Shown: one piece after another, positions 8,077 to 15,616 of the stretch | How the letters are laid out: each line of letters opens with the position of its first letter | Numbering within the stretch: position 1 is the first letter of the stretch | Source: Nitrososphaeraceae archaeon | GTDB lineage: Archaea; Thermoproteota; Nitrososphaeria; Nitrososphaerales; Nitrososphaeraceae | DNA length: 17,993 nucleotides | Assembly (NCBI GenBank): GCA_025922715.1 | Contig: JAICHH010000017.1 | Coordinates: 1-17,993 of the forward strand | Direction: 5' to 3' | Translations under genes and position numbers: made by a program | The notes under the pieces: generated by a model | What the model saw: only the letters and a program-made list of their open reading frames with translations | Database searches by the model: none | What the model was told of the DNA's origin: nothing

Positions 8077-8426
8077 ATGAAAGATTTAAGCGATACTCAA
8101 AAAAAAAGATTCAAGAAATTATCAATAATACTGAAAATGTTCCTATTTTGGCAGATAACTTTATTGGAGCTAACATAGTTAGAAAATTTGATTGAAGAGA
8201 AAATAAAATCTTGTCATGCATATATTGATATTTTCATGAAAAATGAAATATATTCTTATTGATAACCAATACCGAGAGCTTATTGGATACAACAATAGAA
8301 TACGAAATTAGTAAAATTATTAAAATACCCAGACAAATTTTTATTTCTATATTACCCCGAAGGAAAAGCCTCTTCAAAATTTTAGTGATAGGCAACCAGA
8401 ATGACAAATGCACATCAACAATTTAA
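8077..8426 (+). pseudogene. Probable decayed gene of unknown family
   Basis: An ATG at 8077 opens MKDLSDTQKK, then the frame slips at a nine-A run (8099-8107). One extra A would continue into KIQEIINNTENVPILADNFI, which stops at 8193. The original frame then resumes as LENLIEEKIKSCHAYIDIFM with a stop near 8244, and a third piece, open from 8247 to TAA 8424-8426, reads TNTESLLDTTIEYEISKIIK followed by IPRQIFISILP. Each piece has protein-like composition, and together they could be one protein of about 115 residues. I do not recognise it. The pieces could also be chance open frames; the case is weaker than for 6521-6926. The rest of the 7875-8625 gap shows no gene. Confidence 0.3.
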
Positions 8427-8625
8427 GTGTTGAATTCCAGAATCATATTATAATAATTATATATTTTTATTCATTTGAGAAAGTCAAATTTCTAGCAATT
8501 GATTAAAGTTATTTCTACTAATTGGATATATGTGAAATTGATAAAATTATTTCATTCATTTAATTTTGATTTTATTATATAAAATTTATAGTATATTTTT
8601 GAACAAAAGAAGTTAAAAAAATTTA

Positions 8626-9615
8626 TCAAATCTCATTTAATTTGAAGTGATCTATTACCTTTCCATCGTTGGAATGAAATTCCCCAACTAATGTCTTACC
8701 TTTATTCTCAATTTCAATATTTAAAAAGCCAAATTTACTTTCTTGAATAACATAAAAGTCATATTTTTCTTTAACTGGATCTAATTCATCTCCCGCAGTT
8801 CCTACCGTCAGAAATACTATCCCATCTGTAGGTGGATATTCTGATTGTGAATGATCTGTAATTATTGGCTGTGGTTCTGTTTTTTTATTAGTGATTTTTT
8901 CATAATTTTCATTGTACAAGATAGGATAAGTTCTTTCATAATATTGGTTATGACTTGAGATTACAAGGTCGACATCAGATTTTTGGAAAAGTTGTTCATA
9001 TACATCTCTAAGTTGTTCTGCTTCTTTTTTATCCTGTTTTGTTGAATAAAGAGGTTTATGTTGATGAACTACTATCCAATCTATATCTGGATTTTTTGAT
9101 GTTTTTTCTAAATCATTTTTAATAAACTCATACTGTTTGCTTCCTTTATCATAAGGATGTTCAGTAGACATACTAATAAAGTGAATATTTTTCAAGTCAT
9201 GTGAATAATATGGACTCCTCAGTTGGTGGTAGTCAACAATCTGTTTATATATATTTGAAAATTCAGCATCATGATTTCCTATTGCAATTTTTAATTTATC
9301 TTTAATAGGTTTTGACATATCAATCCAACACTCTGCAGATGGAGATTCCTTTACATGGTCTCCAGTTGTAATTATCAATTCAGGATGTACTTCAAGAATA
9401 TTATTAATTGTCTTTTTTGTTTCCTCATTACAGTACCAGTCTCCTGTTGCTATAAAATTATAATCTGTTAAAGCAAGGGTAGCGTTTTGTTGCTGGATAT
9501 TGTTATCTTCACCAAAAGCCTGTATATTGTTAACTAAAAAAGAGATAAAAAATACAGGTATTAACATAATAAAAACAATTGTTAAAAAAGGTTGATTATT
9601 ATTTTTCCAAATCAT
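8626..9615 (-). CDS. Secreted/anchored metallophosphatase with altered metal site
   Basis: This 329-residue calcineurin-like (purple acid phosphatase-type) protein has an N-terminal hydrophobic segment (about residues 10-28) that acts as signal peptide or anchor. Motifs in order are GDW (Asp59), GDHV (Asp86), GNHD (Asn114), QHKP (His186) and SHNQYYERT (His222). In the family the last motif is GHxH, and a Tyr follows the second GD by two residues. Here the final His is Gln224 and that Tyr is Lys89, so two metal ligands are missing. The paralogue at 13467-14834 keeps both. Shared stretches include CW.DM, KIAIGNH, DLEKT and FGFLNIEI. It may have weak or changed phosphoesterase activity. ATG 9615 is chosen because GTGAT lies 4 nt upstream; a GTG at 9624 would add three residues. 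Confidence 0.85.
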   Translation of the reverse strand: MIWKNNNQPFLTIVFIMLIPVFFISFLVNNIQAFGEDNNIQQQNATLALTDYNFIATGDWYCNEETKKTINNILEVHPELIITTGDHVKESPSAECWIDMSKPIKDKLKIAIGNHDAEFSNIYKQIVDYHQLRSPYYSHDLKNIHFISMSTEHPYDKGSKQYEFIKNDLEKTSKNPDIDWIVVHQHKPLYSTKQDKKEAEQLRDVYEQLFQKSDVDLVISSHNQYYERTYPILYNENYEKITNKKTEPQPIITDHSQSEYPPTDGIVFLTVGTAGDELDPVKEKYDFYVIQESKFGFLNIEIENKGKTLVGEFHSNDGKVIDHFKLNEI

Positions 9616-9619
9616 TTTA

Positions 9620-9624
9620 ATCAC
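9620..9624 (-). promoter_or_regulatory. Shine-Dalgarno-like GTGAT deciding the start at 9615
   Basis: GTGAT on the minus strand matches the archaeal Shine-Dalgarno core (GGTGAT) and sits 4 nt before ATG 9615. A TATA-like AATATTTATTGG at about 9661-9672 would give a leader of roughly 25 nt, consistent with a leadered mRNA. This is unlike most genes here, which look leaderless. Confidence 0.45.
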
Positions 9625-10030
9625 TTATACTTTTGATAAATCCTATAGGGTTGAAAATACCAATAAATATTTTGTCCTTATTCTATATAGCGAAACTTTC
9701 TCTAAAGTGTAATATTTAAAATCTGATTTCATAATTGTAGGATATAGTTCTTGTAGAATGAGTTATTAACTATCACTTATCATAAATACATGACTTTTTA
9801 TCTTAACTTTTTTATATCATAAAACATACTTTTATTCCCCAAAAAGTCTTTAGAAGTAGCAAAAGAAGAAAAGTTTGATAAAAATAGTAGATACTTATAA
9901 AGATAAATGATGTATTTTATGATCTCATTTTACATATGAATGAGGCTAATAGACCACTATTTGATGAATTTATATTTTAGTATCACAATGGACAATTAAA
10001 AATAGATAATAATAGTAATAATAAAATTTT
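9625..10030. other. Gene-free stretch upstream of the minus-strand metallophosphatase
   Basis: About 400 bp holds the promoter of the metallophosphatase gene near 9661-9674 and the 3' flank of the SnoaL-like gene. Short open pieces (for example PKKSLEVAKEEKFDKNSRYL, 9840-9898) exist but lack starts. I see no RNA gene or repeat. Confidence 0.45.
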
Positions 10031-10546
10031 TTATTTATTAGATTCATCTACTAGGTCAATATCTAGTTTACGCTGAAAAAATTTCCACTCCCCACTAATA
10101 TTTTTCTTTAATATATCACTATAAGTTCCAGATGCCACCACTTCGGGAGTTTTTTTTGCTTCTGTCACTATTAGATATGACTTTGCACTAGCCATATTAT
10201 TTGGAGCACCTTCAATTATAATGTTGGTTGATAAATGTCTTTTACCACTCGCAAATTCGTTCGTAACTTGGTTAATCATATTTTTTAGTTCTGTTTTCCC
10301 TTTTGCTTCTCCAAATGTTGTGTTCCATTTTCCGTCGTCTGTCCAAGTGTTAGTCCACTCATCTATATTTTTATTATCAAGAGCAATGTTATATGTAGCA
10401 ATCAATTCTTGAATAATAATTTTATCGTCAACAGTTATTATTGAACTTGTTTGTTCATTCTTTGAACTAATTTGTTCATTCTGTTCGTTAGAATGTTCTT
10501 TTTTAGACATAGTTTGTTCATTTTGCCATCCTTTAGGCATTGTCAT
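10031..10546 (-). CDS. SnoaL-like (NTF2-fold) protein with Asn-Glu-Gln-rich N-terminus
   Basis: This 171-residue protein has a SnoaL/NTF2-like domain from about residue 37 to the end. It opens with a long helix (IIIQELIATYNIALDNKNID), then W.NTWTDDGKWNTTFGEAKGK, a second helix, and beta strands RHLSTNIIIEG, SAKSYLIVTEA and GEWKFFQRKLDIDL. The fold forms a cone-shaped pocket used for binding or isomerising small molecules; no catalytic assignment can be made. The first 35 residues are unusual: four NEQ triplets within a Ser/Lys-rich low-complexity stretch. ATG 10546 is preferred over TTG 10555; ATG 10540 is two codons downstream. There is no signal peptide. It is divergent from the secreted protein gene at 11377, 830 bp away. 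Confidence 0.8.
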   Translation of the reverse strand: MTMPKGWQNEQTMSKKEHSNEQNEQISSKNEQTSSIITVDDKIIIQELIATYNIALDNKNIDEWTNTWTDDGKWNTTFGEAKGKTELKNMINQVTNEFASGKRHLSTNIIIEGAPNNMASAKSYLIVTEAKKTPEVVASGTYSDILKKNISGEWKFFQRKLDIDLVDESNK

Positions 10547-10570
10547 AAGAGTCAATTAATAGAACTACTA

Positions 10571-10582
10571 TTTAATTTAAAA
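10571..10582 (-). promoter_or_regulatory. Box A of the SnoaL-like gene
   Basis: The minus strand reads TTTTAAATTAAA, centred about 30 nt before ATG 10546, leaving a leader of only a few nucleotides. Confidence 0.5.
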
Positions 10583-10651
10583 GACTATTATCATTTTAGA
10601 AAATATGAATCGAATTGATATTTTACTTTATTTAACTAACATATTTTTAGA

Positions 10652-10683
10652 TATTCCGGCATAGATTGGTATATGCCGGAATA
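10652..10683. repeat. Perfect 12-bp inverted repeat with 8-nt loop
   Basis: TATTCCGGCATA (10652-10663) is matched by TATGCCGGAATA (10672-10683) with spacer GATTGGTA. The GC-rich core CCGGC stands out against the surrounding AT-rich DNA. It lies 106 bp upstream of the SnoaL-like start and far from the 11377 gene. It could be a protein-binding site or a structured RNA element. A single copy was seen in the window. Confidence 0.75.
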
Positions 10684-10728
10684 AGTGTTGAATGACTTAA
10701 TCATGCCAATGCATATTCCAGATATATT

Positions 10729-10746
10729 TATTAGGTTAACCTAATA
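10729..10746. repeat. 18-bp perfect palindrome, possible operator
   Basis: TATTAGGTTAACCTAATA has no spacer and is fully self-complementary. It lies 46 bp from the hairpin at 10652-10683 in the region between two divergent genes. A dimeric winged-helix regulator site is a reasonable reading, but no regulator gene is nearby. Confidence 0.6.
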
Positions 10747-10885
10747 TAAAACCGTATAGTTAATTCTAAAAGATGAAAATTTGGGTATAAATACTAATTT
10801 TTTATCTATTTAATAATTTAGCAATATTTAATTAATTAATAATTACCTTTAAATAGTATATAAAAATTTATAACAAGTTAATTAA

Positions 10886-11030
10886 CATAGTCTGGATAAT
10901 ACAAAAACAGGCTGGAGAATGCATATTTAGACTATGACAGACTTTGCCAATGGTTTAGATTATGTAACTTATAGTTAATTAAATGAATTTAGTATTTATT
11001 TATTCATCAATTTCTCATTCTAGACTATGA
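10886..11030. repeat. Inverted and direct copies of an AGACTATG motif; possible small RNA
   Basis: CATAGTCT (10886-10893) pairs with AGACTATG (10929-10936) across a 35-nt loop, and the 10-mer TAGACTATGA occurs at both 10928-10937 and 11021-11030. Box A-like CTTTAAATAG (10847-10856) and TATATAAAAA (10857-10866) would start a transcript at about 10878-10888, right at the left arm. No open reading frame of note follows, and a T run is found at 11045-11050. A small noncoding RNA is possible but unproven. The rest of the 820-bp gap holds a further isolated TATA-like site at 10786-10794. Confidence 0.3.
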
Positions 11031-11345
11031 TTATAATAAATTCCTTTTTTACATATTAAGTATCTGTCTATATAAGACATTTTCTGTATAGATAACGAAG
11101 TTATAGTTTCTTAGAAGAAAATTAGTTTAATAATTGATAATGCTCACTTTTATTAGATATTTAGAATCCAAATGGAAAAAGAAAGACAAAGAAATTTCTA
11201 GTTTACAATAAGTAATGATTTTTTTATTAATATAAATAAAACATCTTTGCATTCTTTGTAAAATGTATTATTGATACTTGAATTCTCAAGTTATGCTAAA
11301 TATAATAACTAATGAATAAATTTCGTTATAGAGAATAACCGATAA

Positions 11346-11355
11346 TTTTAAATAG
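11346..11355 (+). promoter_or_regulatory. Box A of the 11377 gene
   Basis: TTTTAAATAG is centred 26 nt before the ATG at 11377. This is ideal spacing for a leaderless transcript. Confidence 0.6.
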
Positions 11356-11376
11356 TTCAAATTAATCCATTCGAAT

Positions 11377-12465
11377 ATGAAAAGAACTAATCTCTATTAT
11401 ATTTCATTATTACTTATTTTTATATTTCCTACAATGGCATGGGCTCAAGAACAATCTAGTACTAGTAATTACGCCTCATCATCACCATCATCATTAAACA
11501 ATACGAATGTTGAGTTTGCGACTAATATAGAATTTATTAAAGGTCATTTATCTGCTGCAATTTCAAATAAACAAGCAGGAAATAATGAACTTACACAGAC
11601 ACATACTTTTCATCCAATAAGTGAAATATACACATTAATTAGAAATCAATTATCATCTGCAGATAGTGAATTAAATAAAACATTAATTGATTCACTAAAT
11701 AATCTAACGTCAATAGTTTTTAAATCGACTCCTGTCGAATTTGTTAATTCTGCAGATTCTGTAAAGAATCTATTAGATAAAGCAATAATTACAGTTATAC
11801 CAGAAAATGAAGTTGCTGATATTAAATTTAATATGAGTACTTTGATTAATTTACTTAAAACTGCTGAATCTGAATACAGTATAGGTATAGAAAATGGTAC
11901 AATTACAAATATTGCAGAATATCAAGATGCTCAAGGATTTGTTTCATCTGCCCATGAATTGTTCAATAAAACAATTAAGAATGTAAATGAAACAATGCGT
12001 AATAAATTTACAGAAATTAAAGATTCACTTAATCAATTAAATACATCTATGAGTAATAAACAAGATGCAAAACAAATCTCTACAACAATTAGTAATATAG
12101 CAAATACTATACCAAACATACTTAATGTACAAGCAAAGGATCTTGCAATTCTGGTTTCAACAGATATAGAATCATCTGAATTGATAAATAATATTCGCAG
12201 CCTACTAGATCAATCTCTTGAAAAGATAAAGAATAATGATTATCAGAATGCTGAAACTTTAGTAATAGAAGCATATTTAGATAACTTTGAATTTTTAGAA
12301 CCAGAATTAGCAAAACATGATGAATCACTTTTGAAGGATACTGAAGTTCTTTTGAGAGAACAACTTAGAAATCTTATACAAGGAAACGTTAATGAAGAAG
12401 ATATACAAAAAATGGTAAATAACATAAATACTAAATTAAATGAAATAGAAAAAATATTACAATAA
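11377..12465 (+). CDS. Secreted, mostly helical protein, function unknown
   Basis: This 362-residue protein has a clear signal peptide: basic MKRTN, a hydrophobic core to about residue 20, and cleavage probably after AWA (residue 23). A Ser/Asn/Thr-rich linker (about residues 24-45) follows. The rest is predicted to be long amphipathic helices with many sequons (NLT, NMS, NGT, NKT, NET and others). The repeating style, such as IRNQLSSADSELNKTLIDSL, NLLKTAESEYSIG and LLDQSLEKIKNNDYQNAETL, suggests a helical-repeat or coiled surface protein. There is no TM segment at the C-terminus and no cell-wall anchor motif. I do not recognise the family. It is followed 41 bp later by another secreted protein gene that has its own TATA box, so co-expression is possible but not required. 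Confidence 0.78.
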   Translation: MKRTNLYYISLLLIFIFPTMAWAQEQSSTSNYASSSPSSLNNTNVEFATNIEFIKGHLSAAISNKQAGNNELTQTHTFHPISEIYTLIRNQLSSADSELNKTLIDSLNNLTSIVFKSTPVEFVNSADSVKNLLDKAIITVIPENEVADIKFNMSTLINLLKTAESEYSIGIENGTITNIAEYQDAQGFVSSAHELFNKTIKNVNETMRNKFTEIKDSLNQLNTSMSNKQDAKQISTTISNIANTIPNILNVQAKDLAILVSTDIESSELINNIRSLLDQSLEKIKNNDYQNAETLVIEAYLDNFEFLEPELAKHDESLLKDTEVLLREQLRNLIQGNVNEEDIQKMVNNINTKLNEIEKILQ

Positions 12466-12476
12466 GATTTTTTCTA

Positions 12477-12485
12477 TTTTATAAT
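12477..12485 (+). promoter_or_regulatory. TATA element of the 12507 gene
   Basis: TTTTATAAT is centred 26 nt before the ATG at 12507. It overlaps the T-rich stretch (12469-12480) that probably ends the preceding transcript. Confidence 0.5.
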
Positions 12486-12506
12486 TAGTTTCTTTTTATA
12501 TTTAAA

Positions 12507-12920
12507 ATGACTATACATTTCATAAAATTTCTAATAGTCAGTTTATCTTTTATTACATCCTTTTTCATAGTTTATGTAGAAGTCACTTTGACTTATTCTA
12601 CTTCTCCTCCTATAGTTAAAATATCACCGGAATGTGGTACTTTGAAAGATCATAGAATTAACATGACTGTAAATGGTTTTAATAATAATGGTAATGTATA
12701 TTGGGAATTCATTAATTCTAAAGGTATTATGGATTATTATGGATATTTTGATACTAATGCTACAGGAGGATTTAACGATTATACTATAGCAGATGGTCTT
12801 TTACCAGATATGTATACACTTCGTTTCTTTGATGATAAAAACAATGATTATATCAAAGATCCAAATGGAGCAGAAATTATCTTAAATTATGAAATTCCTT
12901 GTAATAGAGTTCTATTTTAG
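12507..12920 (+). CDS. Small secreted beta-rich protein, function unknown
   Basis: This 137-residue protein has an N-terminal hydrophobic signal or anchor segment (about residues 6-30). The mature part looks like one beta-sandwich domain: VKISPECGTLKDHRINMTVN, then NVYWEFINSKGIMDYYGYFD, GGFNDYTIADG, and DMYTLRFFDDKNNDYIKDPN. The order of polar turns and aromatic strands resembles Ig-like or carboxypeptidase-regulatory-like domains, in which the loop DDKNNDYIKD could bind calcium in the DxNxD manner. Two cysteines (Cys43 and Cys132) could form a disulphide. This is by-eye reasoning; no family is firmly recognised. It has its own TATA box and follows the 11377 gene by 41 bp. Confidence 0.72.
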   Translation: MTIHFIKFLIVSLSFITSFFIVYVEVTLTYSTSPPIVKISPECGTLKDHRINMTVNGFNNNGNVYWEFINSKGIMDYYGYFDTNATGGFNDYTIADGLLPDMYTLRFFDDKNNDYIKDPNGAEIILNYEIPCNRVLF

Positions 12921-13466
12921 GAATGTAGACTATACTTAATTTTATTCAATTATCATTAATTAATACAATAGATCTAATCCAATATTATTTTTCAAGAATC
13001 AGAAAGGAATAAGGAGATATTAATGAATTTGTGAGTCATTAGAATTGTATGGTTTATCTGATAATATACTACAATAACATTATATTATTCTTCATTAATT
13101 AGAAATTAAATCTATCAGACCAATACCAAGCATGACAGCTAACCGCGGCCTCAAATTCCATTGACACATCCTCTTGTTTTCACTTATAGTGAATTTAAGT
13201 ATTTGTTACTACTTTAAAGTCCTTTTTTAGAATGAATATAATAATTGAAACCAATGAGAATCCCTTTTTTCATATTTCATTCATGAATAATATTGGACAA
13301 TCATCGAATTGTAGCACATAATAATTGTGGTATCATGAATACAATACTACATAAATAAAATCATATAGTATATTATTCTTATACAAGTCTTGATAACATT
13401 GGTAAGACATTTTATCAATAGAGAAAATAAATAAAGTTTTTTAACTACTTTTTAAAACATAACAAA
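12921..13466. other. Gene-free stretch with a GC-richer patch and a palindrome
   Basis: This 546-bp gap between two genes for secreted proteins is AT-rich except for a patch near 13128-13172 that contains CCGCGG. Just beyond it, TTCACT-TAT-AGTGAA (13179-13193) is a 15-bp palindrome. On the minus strand a 24-codon frame from about 13167 reads MCQWNLRPRLAVMLGIGLID and a few more residues, with a TATA-like ACTTAAATTC upstream; it is too short to call. The promoter of the metallophosphatase at 13467 must lie at the right end, but no single element stands out. Confidence 0.4.
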
Positions 13467-14834
13467 ATGCTTTTAGAGTTTAAATGTAGGGAATTTTTAA
13501 AGTTTTCTTGTATTTTTAGTATTTTATTTTTTCTTCTCTGTTTACAAACTCTAACTTTTTCTGATGTTTTTTCTACAAATAATAAAGATCTTGAGTCTAC
13601 AAATGAAGGTAGTCTTACTAATAGTGTAAAGAAAAATTTCACTAATATAAGTGATGATGATAAGAATAATCATACTTCTGTTAATCAAAATCAAACTATA
13701 AATGAACAAAAAATAAAAATTGTTGCTGTAGGTGATTTTGGTTGTCGACCTGTAGCACAAGATAACATTAAACAAATTGAATTGCAAAAGCCAGATATCT
13801 TCCTTGCTTTAGGAGATTTAACATATGAACCAACTGCCGATTGCTGGTATGATATGACTAAAGCATTAGATTCAAAAACCAAAATTGCGATTGGAAATCA
13901 TGAGGATGACGAAGAAAAAGCAACAGGAGGTTCTAAAGAATTAAAAGATTCATTGCTAGAACATTATGATTTACAAAATTCATATTATTCATTCGATTAT
14001 GGAAATGTACACTTTTTAGTATTAGATACGCAATTAGAATTTTCACTTAATGTTTTTAAACAAGTGGAAGAGGAAGATAAAGAAAATGATGATAACAATA
14101 AAGATGATGAAAGTAATAAACCAGATGCAAAATATTATGCTACAACACTTAAAGATCTATTAGCCAAACATGATATAAAGGGCGAAATACCCCCGTATCA
14201 TTTAATAAATGATGAAATGATTGTTGAAGATGTTCCACTAAATACAAAACAATATGAATTTGTTGTAAATGATCTAGAGAAGACCAATAATAATTCCTCT
14301 ATTGATTGGATTATTGTTATGTTTCATAAGCCATTTTATTCTTCACTTTCCAGTCACATTCAAGAATATATTATGAGAGAAAAATATCAACCTGTATTTG
14401 ATAAATATGGGGTTGATATGGTATTACAAGGCCATAATCATATATATGATAGAACTTTACCTATTAAATTTAATCCTAATAATATTAGCCAACCACTTGT
14501 AGATGAATCAAATAATACAAATAAATTTTTTAATCCAGAAGGATCAATTTTTTCGGTAATAGGTCTAGGAGGCAGAAGCAGTCATATATTTTTAAATCAA
14601 CCAGATTATGTAGTAAAACAGCATAATGGATTTGGATTCCTTAATATTGAAATCAATGGAAAAGAGTTAGATGCAAAATATTATGATATAGGATACAATT
14701 GCAAAGAACAACAATTAAAAGAAAAGGATTTAGAAGAAGGAGATTTTACAATATTTGAAATGTCATCATGCAAGAATAATAAAAAACACCCTGTAAAAAT
14801 AATTGACCATTACAGTATATCTAAAGGAAGTTAA
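13467..14834 (+). CDS. Secreted/anchored metallophosphatase with complete metal site
   Basis: This 455-residue calcineurin-like phosphoesterase of purple acid phosphatase type has a signal or anchor segment at about residues 13-30 and a Ser/Asn-rich linker to about residue 80. Metal ligand motifs are all present: GDFG (Asp90), GDLTY (Asp117, Tyr120), GNHE (Asn144), FHKP (His287) and GHNHIYDR (His323, His325). It should hydrolyse phosphate esters outside the membrane. Compared with the paralogue at 8626-9615 it is longer, with an acidic Asp/Asn/Glu/Lys-rich insert at about residues 195-225 and a longer C-terminus with extra cysteines. Shared blocks include DCWYDM, KIAIGNH, NDLEKT and GFGFLNIEI. 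Its substrate is unknown; phosphate scavenging is a fair guess, not shown. Confidence 0.9.
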   Translation: MLLEFKCREFLKFSCIFSILFFLLCLQTLTFSDVFSTNNKDLESTNEGSLTNSVKKNFTNISDDDKNNHTSVNQNQTINEQKIKIVAVGDFGCRPVAQDNIKQIELQKPDIFLALGDLTYEPTADCWYDMTKALDSKTKIAIGNHEDDEEKATGGSKELKDSLLEHYDLQNSYYSFDYGNVHFLVLDTQLEFSLNVFKQVEEEDKENDDNNKDDESNKPDAKYYATTLKDLLAKHDIKGEIPPYHLINDEMIVEDVPLNTKQYEFVVNDLEKTNNNSSIDWIIVMFHKPFYSSLSSHIQEYIMREKYQPVFDKYGVDMVLQGHNHIYDRTLPIKFNPNNISQPLVDESNNTNKFFNPEGSIFSVIGLGGRSSHIFLNQPDYVVKQHNGFGFLNIEINGKELDAKYYDIGYNCKEQQLKEKDLEEGDFTIFEMSSCKNNKKHPVKIIDHYSISKGS

Positions 14835-14996
14835 TTTTACCAAAACTTATTTTATAATATTATTATTGTTTTTTATTATCTATACACAAAATTTTGAAAT
14901 ATAGAAACACAATATTTAAAGAATTTTAGTTGTCTAAGAATCATTTCTAGTCAGTAGACTACAACAAAATTCCTTTTGTAAACTAACAGATCTGAT

Positions 14997-15318
14997 ATGC
15001 AAGTCCTTTCTAGAAGGAGGATAAGGATACCCTATTTAAAAAGACTTGATCAAGGAGTAGAAGAAGAACTAATAATAATAACAGGAAAGGTTATGGGGTA
15101 TTGCTGAATTAGCTTATGTAGTAACGAGATGGTCAATACATTTTTATCTATTAACAATCTCATATGAACCTCATTTAACATCTATTGTAGCACATGTTTC
15201 TTCAGCCATGATGTTTGCTATTATGGTAAATCTAGGTGTTAAGACAACTAAACTATTTAACAATAGATCTGATCATAGAGATAGCAAATCTAATACAAAA
15301 GACATAACAGTTTCTTAA
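14997..15318 (+). pseudogene. Frameshifted gene for a small membrane protein
   Basis: An ATG at 14997 opens MQVLSRRRIRIPYLKRLDQG and continues VEEELIIITGK before stopping at TGA 15105-15107. In the next frame an open stretch without a start (15082-15318) reads RLWGIAELAYVVTRWSIHFY, then LLTISYEPHLTSIVAHVSSA and a hydrophobic MMFAIMVNLGV before a basic, polar tail ending TKDITVS. Joining the two near 15085-15100 gives a protein of about 106 residues with one or two membrane helices and a basic N-terminus. One extra base would explain the break. A sequencing error cannot be excluded, since the gene is otherwise clean. Family not recognised. The rest of the 14835-15616 gap shows no gene. Confidence 0.45.
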
Positions 15319-15591
15319 CTCATTTGTATAAGTAAATATATAATACTAATTACAAATCCTTTTTTAGGTCAAATTTGTTTCGCATCCGCACTGTGATCAT
15401 TACTAACCTGTTTCTTTATTTAGACGCATTTGGAGATATCAAATAAAAGGCCATTAACCTGATATCCACACTAAACAACTAAATTTTTTATTTTATAATC
15501 TTGTGAATTAAATATTGAGATTTGAAAATCATTATTTGAATAAATATCTAAAAATGAAATTAAATATTTTGGAGAATAGGAATTTATAGGA

Positions 15592-15600
15592 TATAAATAT
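15592..15600 (+). promoter_or_regulatory. TATA element of the 15617 gene
   Basis: TATAAATAT is a good archaeal TATA box but its centre is only about 21 nt before the ATG at 15617, slightly close for a leaderless start at that codon. Confidence 0.35.
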
Positions 15601-15616
15601 AAAAAATAACAAACAA

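Noticed and set aside
13094..13167. 24-codon minus-strand ORF with a TATA-like site upstream
   Set aside because: Too short and without a recognisable family; the GC-richer patch alone does not support a gene.
15011..15025. Strong Shine-Dalgarno-like AGAAGGAGGATAAGG
   Set aside because: No start codon follows at a usable distance; the bases are codons of the frameshifted membrane protein gene.
15370..15475. GC-richer stretch considered as a tRNA gene
   Set aside because: No cloverleaf, no T-loop consensus GTTCRAATC and no anticodon arm could be found.
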